Part shown: piece by piece, positions 8,618 to 17,770 of the stretch
Position numbering within the stretch: position 1 is the stretch's first letter
How the letters are laid out: every line of letters begins with the position of its first letter
Assembly: GCF_012396235.1 (NCBI RefSeq)
Contig: NZ_JAAXPA010000037.1
Location: forward strand, 1 to 64,000
Source: Rhodococcus opacus
Lineage (GTDB): Bacteria; Actinomycetota; Actinomycetes; Mycobacteriales; Mycobacteriaceae
DNA length: 64,000 bases
Direction: 5' to 3'
The notes under the pieces: generated by a model
The model's database searches: none
What the model saw: the letters and a program-made list of their open reading frames with translations, nothing else
Told to the model about the DNA's origin: nothing
Translations under genes and position numbers: made by a program

Positions 8618-8912
8618 GTGGCCTTTGTCCAACATGCGGCGTTGAATGTCGCCACCGGGCAAGGTCATCGGCCTGCACCAGCGTCGCCACCGACACCAGG
8701 AGTCCTGCGGTTCCTCAAAACCATCGACACCAACACCCCTGCCGAGTTGGACTCCCACCTGGCATGCGACAGTACACAACGCACGAGACCCCAGCGATCA
8801 AGAAATGCCTGGCCGGCCACCCACGCGGTTCCAGCTGCATTTCACCCCACCCTCGAGTAGCTGACTCGACCTCACGGAGCGCTGGTCCGCCGAGTCGACC
8901 AACCGCACGTTC
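8618..8912 (+). pseudogene. IS630-type transposase remnant with frameshifts
   Basis: Pieces of an IS630 transposase can be read by switching frames: ALNVATG, KVIGLHQRRHRHQE, LRFLKTIDTNTPAEL, THETPAIKK.LAGHPR, RFQLHFTP.SSS, then a stop, then LDLTERWSAESTNR. At least three frameshifts and one stop break it, and both ends are missing. The 3' end joins in frame to an unrelated AbiEii-like fragment at about 8912. Confidence 0.75.
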
Positions 8913-9191
8913 GCCGCCTCCAAAACCGCCACCTGGTGCGACCGCGCCGCCGCCCGCGACCTCTGGGACCTCTGGGCACTGACCAACCTCGGCGCCATCA
9001 ACCCCGACACCGCGGCACTGTTCCGCAAACACGGGCCGACAGGGAAGAACCCCGGGAACTACGCCTTCACCAAACCGCCCAGCGACAACGAATGGCACAC
9101 ACAACTCGCCGGCCAAACCCGACTCACCATCACCGCACCCGACGCCCTCCACTGCGAGGGCCCAACTACCGTCGACCCTCAGCGCGCATGA
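8913..9191 (+). pseudogene. AbiEii-type nucleotidyltransferase toxin, C-terminal fragment
   Basis: An open frame of about 92 codons ending in TGA at 9189-9191. It reads KTATWCDRAAARDLWDLWAL, then GPTGKNPGNYAF and WHTQLAGQTRLTIT. This matches the C-terminal part of actinobacterial AbiEii/AbiGii-type nucleotidyltransferases, the toxin half of type IV toxin-antitoxin or abortive-infection pairs. The catalytic N-terminal part is replaced by the IS630 remnant, so it cannot work. No antitoxin partner is seen nearby. Confidence 0.6.
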
Positions 9192-9384
9192 TGGCGTCGG
9201 AGGAACGCGACGATCTCCGCACGGCGTGGCTATGTGGCTGCGCGCCGTGCAGGAAGAGTGGAACGCCAATGTCTTTTCGTCGCTGCATGTTTGACGCATT
9301 ACGTGTGGTCGCCGCGCACCGCGCTGGAAGGTGCTGGGCAGGAGGAGTTGCGGGGGAGTTCGGGAGGTGTCAGGGGTGGGGTGT

Positions 9385-9680
9385 GAGGTGCGCCCATACG
9401 GTGCGCCCCTCCGCCTCCCCGAAACTGATCTCACGCAACCTCGCATCCGCCCTCACCCCAATACCGAGCACGTCGGCAAGGATCCACGCAGTCTCCGCGG
9501 CGCGAGCGAGATCGGACGTCGCAATCCGCAGCGGCCGGCCCACCTCCGCGCGGCGACGCCGCAGCTCCCGCGCAACCCGGCCGGCATCACGACGCCCCCG
9601 GCGTCAGCCGCGAGTCGAACCAGCCGCCCATCAAATCACGCACGGTGTGCTCAGCATGCGGTGCGTCACCACAAACAGCT
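9385..9680 (-). pseudogene. Histidine phosphatase family fragment, frameshifted
   Basis: On the minus strand, frames change between FVVTH, AEHTVRDLMGGWFDSRLT and VARELRRRRAEVGRPLRIAT, which continues SDLARAAETAWILADVLGIG and LREISFGEAEGRT. This is the phosphoglycerate-mutase-like (histidine phosphatase) pattern. At least two frameshifts separate the parts, and the fold is cut off after EGRTVW. It is a decayed gene. Confidence 0.6.
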
Positions 9681-10128
9681 CATGCATGAGCGGCACAATG
9701 AACCCGACACAAGCGAGTACACGGGACATGTCATCTGCCAAGGCCAGAGCGCTCCCCAGGCCCCGGTCCTCCCCCGCCCATCCACGCGATCACATCGAAC
9801 ACCCCGTAATACCGAGTCCTCCGGCAGGCCGGCCTCCTCCCGAATCGACGGCAATCGACGGTGCAACGCCCCTCGTCCGCCCGGAGCGCCTTCCGCACTG
9901 GGCTCACGTGCACTCGCGCGGTGCGCAGAACCTGACTGACCACCGAATCCCAGATCGCAAACATGCGCTGCCGACCAGTTCGGGCATGTGTTGCAGCGAG
10001 GTACGCGTCGCAGTACAGTCCGGGTTATCCGTATATCTGTCTAGCAACCTGTAAATACGTACATCCGGGAGCTTTGGCATATGACCGCACCTAATGAGCC
10101 CCAGCCGCGATCGCGCGGAGGTCCGACC
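9681..10128. other. About 450 bp without a convincing gene
   Basis: Open frames exist on both strands, but none shows a domain I recognise. Composition is patchy and the stretch follows a run of pseudogenes. The last 110 bp before 10129 are AT-richer (TCTGTCTAGCAACCTGTAAA region) and probably hold the promoter of the next gene. Confidence 0.45.
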
Positions 10129-10608
10129 ATGAGTGAGCTGTATCTCCGCGTGATACGGCGGGTCGGTCACTACCGCTGGTTCTCCCTGTTCATGAAGCAC
10201 GTCGGCTCACAGGTAGACCGGGCACTGATCCGCGCGAGCCGAGGCCGACTCTCCATGAGCGGACCGCAGCTGACGACGATGCTGCTAACGACGACAGGCA
10301 GAAGAAGCGGCAAAGATCGAACGGTTCCGCTGCACTATGTGCGCGACGGCAAGAATCTCGTCGCTGCTTGCGAGAACTTCGGGCTAGAAGCAGCCTCCAG
10401 TTGGCCGAAGAACCTGCTCGCCGACCCAAAGGCACGTATCGAAATCGGTGGCACCGCTGCAAACTATCTGTCGCGACCCGCTACAGAGGATGAGGTCGCG
10501 CGCAACATGCCGAGGCTGATCGAGATGTGGCCCGCACATGACAGCCACATGAAGCGGAATGGCGTGCGCCACGTGATTGTCTTCGAGCCGATGGATGCGG
10601 GAACTTGA
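10129..10608 (+). CDS. F420H2-dependent nitroreductase/quinone reductase family protein (Ddn-like)
   Basis: A 159-residue member of the deazaflavin-dependent nitroreductase family, a split-barrel fold that uses cofactor F420 in actinobacteria. The typical stretch LLTTTGRRSGKDRTVPLHY sits at about 52-70, followed by WPKNLLADPKARIEIGG. Start chosen at 10129, where GGAGGT lies six bases upstream; an upstream ATG at 10081 would add 16 poorly conserved residues. It stands alone between transposon debris and the PHA module. Substrate unknown: relatives reduce quinones, nitroimidazoles or other electron-poor rings. Codon third positions are less GC-rich than in its neighbours, which fits transfer. 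Confidence 0.8.
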   Translation: MSELYLRVIRRVGHYRWFSLFMKHVGSQVDRALIRASRGRLSMSGPQLTTMLLTTTGRRSGKDRTVPLHYVRDGKNLVAACENFGLEAASSWPKNLLADPKARIEIGGTAANYLSRPATEDEVARNMPRLIEMWPAHDSHMKRNGVRHVIVFEPMDAGT

Positions 10609-11161
10609 GTTTCCCAGCTCAGTTACGTTGTGCTGTAACAGTAAATGGCCACATCATGCCGAAGCATTTGCATCTTTCTGTGTTCCAAATGATGACGAAT
10701 ATGCGTACAGGCAACCGAACGTTCGCGTATGCGGGATGTAAGCGCTGCCATCGGACAAGGTCGCGATCACCAACCTCGCCCGGCAACGCCTGGGCGCCTG
10801 ATCATCCGCCCGCACACCAACGAGACCTCACCGCCGGCGACCAGCCCCAAGCACCAGCGACCAGCCCCAAGCACCACCCGAACTCCGCGACGCACTCCAC
10901 GTCCTCGACCAGCGAATCGATCAAGGTCCGGCTCGCGCCGGACTCCCTCTCTCATCCTCGTCGACCGCTCCCAGGGTTCATTCGGAACGGAGGTCGACGG
11001 CGCGTCATTCTCCGCCGTTGGAGGTCGCCGAGACGTCCACCAACGGTCACACCGGACGGATGTCGATGACATTAGTCGCACGCCGGATCCAGACCGTCCG
11101 CATCACGGCCCACCCATGTCTCGTCCGCACACCGTCTGATCGAACAACAAGGGGACCTACC
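10609..11161 (+). other. 553 bp upstream of the first PHA module
   Basis: No intact gene. A short frame reading SDKVAITNLARQRL near 10750-10800 and another reading ELRDALHVLDQRI near 10880-10920 look like pieces of a decayed gene that I cannot name. The last part must contain the promoter of the phaC-like gene, whose AAGGGGA site is at 11149-11155. Confidence 0.4.
10837..10876. repeat. Two tandem copies of a 20-bp unit
   Basis: GCGACCAGCCCCAAGCACCA occurs twice back to back with no mismatch (10837-10856 and 10857-10876), in non-coding sequence. Confidence 0.8.
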
Positions 11162-12868
11162 ATGACCGACACCATCGTCGCCGCCACCGAGGCCGAGGCC
11201 GAGGAGCTGGCCGCACCGCTGGACCTGCTGCTGACCGACTCGGTGTTCGGGATCGCCCGCCGGATGCTGCCCCACCGTTCCTGGTTGCGGCTCGGCGCCA
11301 GCCTGGCCGGAGCACCGCACTTTCTTCTCGGTCGTGGCCGCGGGCTGGCGGTGGAACTGGCGGACATCACGCGCGGCACCTCCACCCGGGCACCCGCCCG
11401 GGCGGACCAACGCTTCGCCGACCCCGCCTGGTCCGGAAACCCGTTACTGCGCCGCATCATCCAGACCTACCTCGCCGTTGCCGAGACCGCGGGCAAACTG
11501 CTCGTCGACGCCGACCTCGACTGGAGGGATCGCGAGCGCCTGCAGTTCGTCCTCGACAACGTCGTCGAAGCCGCCGCGCCGAGCAACAACCCGCTGCTCA
11601 ACCCGCTCGGCTACAAGGCCGTGATCGACACCGGCGGCACCAGCGTCGTGCGCGGGATGAGCAACCTGGTCCGCGACCTGGCCACCGCACCGCGGGTGCC
11701 AACCATGGTGGACCCGGACGCGTTCATCGTCGGCGGCACCGTCGCGGCGACACCCGGGTCGGTGATCTTCCAGAACCGGGTAATCGAGATCATCCAATAC
11801 GCTCCGCGGACCCCGAGGGTGCGCGAGGTGCCGCTGCTGATCGTCCCCCCGGTGATCAACAAGTTCTACATCACCGACATCTCCCCGGGGCGCAGCATGG
11901 TCGAGTACTTCCTCGGCCAGGGTCAGCAGGTGTTCACCATCTCCTGGCGCAACCCGAAGGCCCGCCACCGCATCTGGGGATTGGACACCTACGGGCAGGC
12001 CATCGTCGACGCCCTGGACGCGGTCGAGAAGATCACCGGCAGTACGCGCACGCACCTGCTGGGGAGCTGCTCGGGCGGGATGTTGGCCGCGATGACCGCC
12101 GCACATCTGACCGACATCGGTCAGCGTGACCGCCTCGCGGGCCTGACGTTGGCGGTCACCGTGCTCGACCAGAGCCGGGCCGGATTCGCGGCGGCCGCTC
12201 TCGACCCGACCACCGCCAAGGCCGCCATCCAGGTCTCGGCCGCGCGCGGATACCTCGACGGCCGGTCACTGGCCGAGGTGTTCGCCTGGTTGCGCCCGAC
12301 CGACCTGGTGTGGCGATACTGGGTGAACAACTACATCCAGGGCCGCACGCCGGCACCGTTCGACGTGCTGTTCTGGAATGCCGACACCACCCGCATGACG
12401 GCTACCCTCCACAAGGACATGGTGCAGATGGGGCTGAACAACGCGCTGACCACGCCGGGCGCGGTGAGCATGCTCGGCACCCCCGTCGACCTGTCCAAGG
12501 TCACCGTGGACTCGTATGTGATCGCCGGCATCGCCGACCACATCAGCCCCTGGCAGGCGTGCTACCGCAGCGCCCGCCTGCTCGGCAGCGAGAGCATCCG
12601 GTTCGTCCTCTCCACCAGCGGACACATCGCCGCGATGGTCAACCCGCCCGGCAATCCTCGTGCCTCCTACCGATTGGCGTCACCGAGCACCGCGCACCCC
12701 GCCGAGTGGCTCGAGACCGCCGAGAAGAAGCCGGACTCCTGGTGGCCCGACTATGCGGACTGGCTGGGCGAGCGCAGTGGACCGGACAAGACCGCACCGA
12801 CCATGCTGGGCGCCGTGGATCTCCCGCCGCTGATGCCCGCGCCCGGCTCTTACGTCCGCGAACAATGA
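11162..12868 (+). CDS. phaC: Poly(3-hydroxyalkanoate) synthase, copy 1
   Basis: A 568-residue PHA synthase of the length usual for Rhodococcus enzymes. It polymerises (R)-3-hydroxyacyl-CoA on the granule surface. The PhaC N-terminal domain is followed by an alpha/beta hydrolase core with the lipase-like box GSCSGG, nucleophile Cys303. Downstream are IAGIADHISPW (candidate Asp) and STSGHIAAMVNPPGNP (His). The start at 11162 has AAGGGGA six bases upstream. It heads a three-gene unit with a MaoC-like gene 27 bp later and a depolymerase-like hydrolase that overlaps the second gene. A full-length paralogue lies at 52594-54291 in the same gene order. Confidence 0.9.
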   Translation: MTDTIVAATEAEAEELAAPLDLLLTDSVFGIARRMLPHRSWLRLGASLAGAPHFLLGRGRGLAVELADITRGTSTRAPARADQRFADPAWSGNPLLRRIIQTYLAVAETAGKLLVDADLDWRDRERLQFVLDNVVEAAAPSNNPLLNPLGYKAVIDTGGTSVVRGMSNLVRDLATAPRVPTMVDPDAFIVGGTVAATPGSVIFQNRVIEIIQYAPRTPRVREVPLLIVPPVINKFYITDISPGRSMVEYFLGQGQQVFTISWRNPKARHRIWGLDTYGQAIVDALDAVEKITGSTRTHLLGSCSGGMLAAMTAAHLTDIGQRDRLAGLTLAVTVLDQSRAGFAAAALDPTTAKAAIQVSAARGYLDGRSLAEVFAWLRPTDLVWRYWVNNYIQGRTPAPFDVLFWNADTTRMTATLHKDMVQMGLNNALTTPGAVSMLGTPVDLSKVTVDSYVIAGIADHISPWQACYRSARLLGSESIRFVLSTSGHIAAMVNPPGNPRASYRLASPSTAHPAEWLETAEKKPDSWWPDYADWLGERSGPDKTAPTMLGAVDLPPLMPAPGSYVREQ

Positions 12869-12895
12869 CCCACCACCTCGCCAGCGAAGGACACC

Positions 12896-13345
12896 ATGAC
12901 CACATACCTGACGCGCCCGGCCGAGCTGCTTGATCTCGTCGGCGAGCAGCTCGGTACCACCGACTGGTGCCAGATCACCGACGAGCGGGTGAACCTGTTC
13001 GCCGACGCCACCGGCGATTACCGGTCGATCCCGTTCCCCCCGCCGCGCACCGCCGCCGCATTCGAGAATGTGGTCGCCTCCGGCTATCTCACCCTCTCAC
13101 TCCTCCCGCGGCCCCTTGGCGACCTGCTCACCATCGACAGTCCACCGGAGGCCGTCGAATACGGACTCAACGAGGTTCGCTTCCCCACACCCGCCCGCGT
13201 GGGGACGAAGGTCCGCTGCACCGGCCGGAAGCTCGCCGTGCAGCGATTCGAGGCCGGGCTCGAGGCCGTTTTCGGCGTCACCTTCGAGTCCGAGGACGCA
13301 GTGCGGCCCCTTTGCGTCGCCGAACCAGTGGTCATATACCGATGA
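12896..13345 (+). CDS. MaoC/PhaJ-like hot-dog protein lacking the catalytic His
   Basis: A 149-residue MaoC-like hot-dog protein in the phaJ position between synthase and depolymerase. PhaJ enzymes hydrate enoyl-CoA to (R)-3-hydroxyacyl-CoA with an Asp and His in D-x4-H-x-D. The paralogue at 54325-54771 keeps GDHQWIHTD. Here the same place reads GDYRSIPFP, so the Asp is present but the His is Pro, and the HGYLTLSL that follows in the paralogue is SGYLTLSL. It is therefore probably not an active hydratase by the usual mechanism and may be a structural or granule-associated partner. Its stop overlaps the next start (ATGA). Confidence 0.8.
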   Translation: MTTYLTRPAELLDLVGEQLGTTDWCQITDERVNLFADATGDYRSIPFPPPRTAAAFENVVASGYLTLSLLPRPLGDLLTIDSPPEAVEYGLNEVRFPTPARVGTKVRCTGRKLAVQRFEAGLEAVFGVTFESEDAVRPLCVAEPVVIYR

Positions 13346-14163
13346 ACCGCGCGCCGGACCGGTCGGTCGAGTCCCGGATGGTGCGCACCGGTGGCCAGCA
13401 CCTGCGTGTACGCATCCGGCACGGCACCGGCGTGCCGCTGGTGCTGTGCAACGGGATCGGCGCCAGCCTCGAGGTACTCGACCCGCTGGTCGCACATCTC
13501 GGCGCACGCCGTACCGTGATCCGGTTCGACGCCCCAGGCACCGGGGCGTCACCGACTTCTCCTGCGCCCTATGGGATCCCGTACCTTGCATGGGTGACCG
13601 GCCGAATGCTCGACACACTCGGCTACGGCCGGGTCGACCTGCTGGGGTACTCATGGGGCGGGGGCCTGGCCCAGCAGTTCGCCTTCCAGAACCCGCGCCG
13701 GTGTCGACGATTGGTCTTGGCCGCCACCGCAACCGGCGCCCTGATGGTACCCGCCCGGCCCGCTGTCCTCGCGAAGATGCTCACCCCGCGCCGATTCGTC
13801 GACCGCGACTACCTGGCCTCCATCGCCGCGACGATCTACGGCGGCAGCGCCGACTTCGGTAACGCCGCCGTCACCCAGCTCGTCAGCCACCAACTCGCCG
13901 CCGGATCCCGCCGCGGCTACCTGCACCAGCTGCTCGCCGGGGCGGTGTGGTCGAGCCTGTTCGCCCTCCCGGCAATCCGTCAACCCACCCTCATCGTCGC
14001 CGGCACCGACGACCCGATCATCCCGATCATCAATGCGCACATCATGGCTCGGCTGCTGCCGAACGCCACCCTCGTCTCCCACCCCGGCGGCCACGTCGAC
14101 CTCCTCACCAACGCCGCCACGCTCGGCCCCGTCATCGAGGATTTCCTACGGAGGGCCCCCTAG
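13342..14163 (+). CDS. phaZ: Intracellular PHA depolymerase-like alpha/beta hydrolase, copy 1
   Basis: A 273-residue alpha/beta hydrolase resembling medium-chain-length PHA depolymerases of about 280 residues. The nucleophile is Ser104 in GYSWGG, the acid is in GTDDPIIP, and the His is in GGHVDLLTNA. The start at 13342 overlaps the previous stop, which indicates translational coupling. Context with a PHA synthase supports a role in turning over stored polymer; an esterase acting on another 3-hydroxyacyl ester is possible. A close paralogue is at 54768-55598. Confidence 0.8.
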   Translation: MNRAPDRSVESRMVRTGGQHLRVRIRHGTGVPLVLCNGIGASLEVLDPLVAHLGARRTVIRFDAPGTGASPTSPAPYGIPYLAWVTGRMLDTLGYGRVDLLGYSWGGGLAQQFAFQNPRRCRRLVLAATATGALMVPARPAVLAKMLTPRRFVDRDYLASIAATIYGGSADFGNAAVTQLVSHQLAAGSRRGYLHQLLAGAVWSSLFALPAIRQPTLIVAGTDDPIIPIINAHIMARLLPNATLVSHPGGHVDLLTNAATLGPVIEDFLRRAP

Positions 14164-14468
14164 GAGTGATGTGACGCCGGCCATGAGAGGGGCGCCACCT
14201 TGGACCGACCGCGCGAAAACGTAGCGACTCGCCTGGATCCTCTCTGCGTCAGCGAACTCTGAACCGTTGGACTGAATGGCGTCGACCAGGCCACACCGAT
14301 GGTCGCCAGGCGATGGCGGCGAAGTGCAGCTATTCCGTGTGCCCGGAGTGTCGGCGATATCCTTGAGAGGACGCCATCGAGAGGTGAGTCCACGGTTGCA
14401 TTTGCGCTGGTCGTGCCGTCGGGACCAGTGCGCGAAACCATGAGCCGACGGGGTGAGTAGACCGTCCG
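14164..14468 (+). other. 305 bp between phaZ-like gene and the kinase-LuxR regulator
   Basis: No gene, repeat or clear hairpin seen. It should hold the end of the PHA transcript and the promoter of the regulator. Confidence 0.4.
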
Positions 14469-17400
14469 ATGGGTGAAGCTGATCCGCTCGACACTCAGCG
14501 GTACCCGCCGCCCCCGGCAGCCGAACTCGGTGGAGCTGGTTTCGGCGATGTCCAGGAGATCGGACGCGGCGGGTTCGGCGTGGTCTACCGCTGCACCCAG
14601 GCGGAGCTGGATCGTACGGTCGCGGTGAAGGTGCTCACCGTCGAACTCGACGAGGAGAACCGGGCCCGGTTCTTCCGGGAGCAGCGGGCGATGGGCCGGC
14701 TGACCGGGCATCCGAACATCGTCAACATTCTGCAGGTCGGCGCCACCGACAGCGGCCGTCCCTACATCGTCATGCCGTACCACCCGCAGGATTCCCTCGA
14801 CGTGCGGATCCGCCGCCACGGTCCGCTGCCGGTGGGCGAGGCGCTGCGGCTGGGGGTGAAGATGGCGGGCGCGGTGGAGACGGCACACCGGCTCGGCATC
14901 CTGCATCGCGACGTCAAACCGGCGAACATCCTGCTCACCGACTACGGCGAGCCGGAACTGACCGATTTCGGTATCGCGCATGTCACCGGCGGCTTCGAGA
15001 CGGCGACCGGTGCGGTGACCGGCTCCCCGGCGTATACCGCGCCGGAGGTGCTGGGCGGTGAACCACCGAGTCCGGCCGCCGACATCTACGGCCTCGGTGC
15101 GACCCTGTTCAGTGCGCTGACCGGTCATGCCGCGTTCGAACGTCGCAGCGGTGAGCAGGTGGTTGCGCAGTTTTTGCGGATCACCACGCAGGCGGTGCCG
15201 GATCTGCGTGAGCACGGGATTCCCGAGGATGTGTCCGCGGTGATCGCCCGGGCGATGTCCCGCGAGCCCGGTCAGCGGCCGGCCACCGCCGCCGACTTCG
15301 GAGACGCGTTGCGAGGGCTGCAACGCGACCACGGCTTCCGGGTCGACGAGATGGCACTTCGTGCGGATGCCGATGCGCAGGGAAACCGACGGCAACCGAC
15401 CTCGCGTGGCGGGCGATTGCCGCAGCCTTCCTCCACGCTGGGCGCGACGGGACGTCTTCCCCTGGAGCTGACGAGTTTCGTCGGCCGCCGGCACGAGTTG
15501 ACCGAGGCGAAGAATCTGTTGGCCGGGTCGAGGCTGGTGACGTTGACGGGGATCGGGGGTGTCGGTAAGACGCGGCTGGCGATGCGGGTGGCGTCGGCTG
15601 TGCAGCGCGAGTATGCCGACGGGGTACGACTGGTCGAGTTGGGCGAACTGCGCGACGAGTCGTCACTGGTTGAGGTGGTGGCCGCCGCCGTCGGGGTGCG
15701 GAATCACTCGGCGCGGCCGGTGCGGGAGGTCCTGATCGAGTTCCTCGCACCGCGAGAGGTCCTGTTAGTCCTCGACAATTGCGAGCACATGGTGGATGCC
15801 GTGGCGGAACTGGCCGAGACCCTGCTACGGGTGTGCCCGGGCCTGCGGATGCTGGCCACCAGCCGTGAGCCCCTGGTCATCGGCGGTGAGGCGGTGCTGC
15901 GGGTCCCCCCGCTGACCGTCCCCGATCCCGAGCGGCGGCCCTCGCTGCGGGGGTTGCCCAAATACGATGCGGTGACGTTGTTCGCCGAACGCGCCGCTGC
16001 CGCGGTTCCCGGATTCGCGCTCACCGAGGAAAACGCGGCGACCGTGGCGGGAATCTGCCACCAACTCGACGGACTGCCGCTACCGATCGAACTGGCGGCG
16101 GCCCGGTTGCGGGCGATGTCACCCGAGCAGATCCTCGGGCGCCTGACCGACCGCTACACTCTGCTGACCCGCGGCAGCCGGGGTGCGCCGACACGGCAAC
16201 AGACGCTGCGGTTGTGCATCGACTGGAGTTTCGAGTTGTGCACCGCTGAAGAGCAATTGGTGTGGTGTCGCGTGGCGGTCTTCGCGGGAAGCTTCGAACT
16301 CGATGCCGCCGAGCGGGTGTGCGGCGAGGGCCTTGGCCCGGACGAGTTGCTCGACACGCTGACGTCCTTGGTGGAGAAGTCGATCCTGATCCGCGAGGAG
16401 CACGGGTCGGTAGTGCGGTTCCGGATGCTCGAAACCCTCCGCGAATACGGCTACGAGAAACTCGAGCAGACCGGTGAAGCTGTGGCGTTGCGTCGACGGC
16501 ACCGGGACTGGTACGAGGCGTTGGCGCTCGCCGCGGAGGCCGAGTGGATCAGTGCCCGCCAACTCGACTGGATCGCCCGGCTGAAACGGGAACACGCGAA
16601 TCTGCGGGAGGCCCTCGAATTCGGCATCGACGACGATCCCGCCGCCGGCCTGCGCACCGCCGCCGCACTGTACTGGTTCTGGAGCTCCCAAGGCCTCTAC
16701 AACGAGGGCCGGCGCTGGCTCGACCAACTCCTCGACCGCCACAGCGGCGCAACACCCCTCGACCGGGTCACGGCGCTCTGCTTCGACAGCGTGATGGCCA
16801 ATAGCCAGGGAGACCTCGAGAAAGGGGCGGCGCTCGTCGCAAAGGCCCGGACTCTCACCGCGCACACGAGCGAACCCGTGCTGCGGGCGTACAGCGACTG
16901 CGCCGACGGCATGCTGGCCCTCTACAGCGGCGATCTCGCCCGAGCATGCTCCCACCTCGAATCCGCTCTCGCCGAGTTCAGTAAACAGAGAGATCGCACA
17001 CTCGAAACCAGCCTCCTGTACCCGTTGGGAACGGCCTACGGACTGTCCGGCCAGACGGACCGGGCGATCGAATGCCACGAACGTGCCCTCGCGATAACGG
17101 AACGATACGGCGAGAAGATGTACCGGGCGCACTCTCTGTGGGCCATGGGCATCGACGTGTGGCGACAGGGCGATACCGATCGCGCGGTCCGACTCCTCGA
17201 ACAATCGCTCGAACTGACCCGGCAAGTGCACACCCCCCGCGTCGCCACAGCCTGCCTCGAGGCGCTGGCCTGGATCACCTGCCAACAGGGCGACGCACTA
17301 CGGGCCGCAACGCTGATGGGAGCCGCGGACGGGCTGGCGCGATCGGTGGGCAGTGCTGTGGTCATACATACCAATTTGCTTGTCTATCATCAGGACTGCG

Positions 17401-17735
17401 ACCAGGAGGCCCGGAAGGAACTCGGAGACAGAGTTTTTGCGTCGGCCCACAGCAAGGGCCGAAGTCTCGGTTTCGATGCAGCGATCGCCTACGCCCTCCG
17501 TGAGCAGCCGGCCGGCTCCTCCACGCCCGACACAGATTCGTCGGTGCGACTGACCAAGAGGGAACACCAAGTCGCCGGCCTGATCGCCGAAGGCCTGACC
17601 AATCAGGCCATCGCCGACCGACTGGTGATCTCACCGCGCACCGCACAAGGACATGTGGAGCACATCCTGGCCAAACTGGGTTTCACCTCCCGGACCCAGG
17701 TCGCGGCCTGGGTCGTGGAGCGGAAACGTCAGTAG
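14469..17735 (+). CDS. Ser/Thr protein kinase - ATPase - TPR - LuxR regulator
   Basis: A 1088-residue multidomain regulator. An N-terminal Hanks-type kinase has the glycine loop GRGGFGVV (32-39), Lys54, HRDVKPAN (146-153), DFG (166-168) and APE (191-193). A NB-ARC/AAA-type ATPase follows with P-loop GIGGVGKTR (361-369) and Walker B VLLVLDNCEH ending at 440. Then come about 400 residues of helical TPR-like repeats, and a C-terminal LuxR helix-turn-helix (LTKREHQVAGLIAEGLTNQA). All kinase catalytic residues are present. It could sense a signal through the repeats, hydrolyse ATP and bind DNA, with the kinase modifying itself or a partner. It follows the first PHA module on the same strand after 305 bp, so PHA control is possible but unproven. 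Confidence 0.9.
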   Translation: MGEADPLDTQRYPPPPAAELGGAGFGDVQEIGRGGFGVVYRCTQAELDRTVAVKVLTVELDEENRARFFREQRAMGRLTGHPNIVNILQVGATDSGRPYIVMPYHPQDSLDVRIRRHGPLPVGEALRLGVKMAGAVETAHRLGILHRDVKPANILLTDYGEPELTDFGIAHVTGGFETATGAVTGSPAYTAPEVLGGEPPSPAADIYGLGATLFSALTGHAAFERRSGEQVVAQFLRITTQAVPDLREHGIPEDVSAVIARAMSREPGQRPATAADFGDALRGLQRDHGFRVDEMALRADADAQGNRRQPTSRGGRLPQPSSTLGATGRLPLELTSFVGRRHELTEAKNLLAGSRLVTLTGIGGVGKTRLAMRVASAVQREYADGVRLVELGELRDESSLVEVVAAAVGVRNHSARPVREVLIEFLAPREVLLVLDNCEHMVDAVAELAETLLRVCPGLRMLATSREPLVIGGEAVLRVPPLTVPDPERRPSLRGLPKYDAVTLFAERAAAAVPGFALTEENAATVAGICHQLDGLPLPIELAAARLRAMSPEQILGRLTDRYTLLTRGSRGAPTRQQTLRLCIDWSFELCTAEEQLVWCRVAVFAGSFELDAAERVCGEGLGPDELLDTLTSLVEKSILIREEHGSVVRFRMLETLREYGYEKLEQTGEAVALRRRHRDWYEALALAAEAEWISARQLDWIARLKREHANLREALEFGIDDDPAAGLRTAAALYWFWSSQGLYNEGRRWLDQLLDRHSGATPLDRVTALCFDSVMANSQGDLEKGAALVAKARTLTAHTSEPVLRAYSDCADGMLALYSGDLARACSHLESALAEFSKQRDRTLETSLLYPLGTAYGLSGQTDRAIECHERALAITERYGEKMYRAHSLWAMGIDVWRQGDTDRAVRLLEQSLELTRQVHTPRVATACLEALAWITCQQGDALRAATLMGAADGLARSVGSAVVIHTNLLVYHQDCDQEARKELGDRVFASAHSKGRSLGFDAAIAYALREQPAGSSTPDTDSSVRLTKREHQVAGLIAEGLTNQAIADRLVISPRTAQGHVEHILAKLGFTSRTQVAAWVVERKRQ

Positions 17736-17770
17736 AGGCGGCACGCAGATCCACGTGTGAGCCCCGATCT

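Noticed and set aside
8715-10054. Several open frames of 200-370 codons between 8.7 and 10.1 kb
   Set aside because: They cross recognisable pseudogene pieces in other frames and show no domain of their own.
10837-10876. Possible CRISPR or iteron array
   Set aside because: Only two directly abutting 20-bp units with no spacers; no other copies seen nearby and no rep or cas genes in the window.
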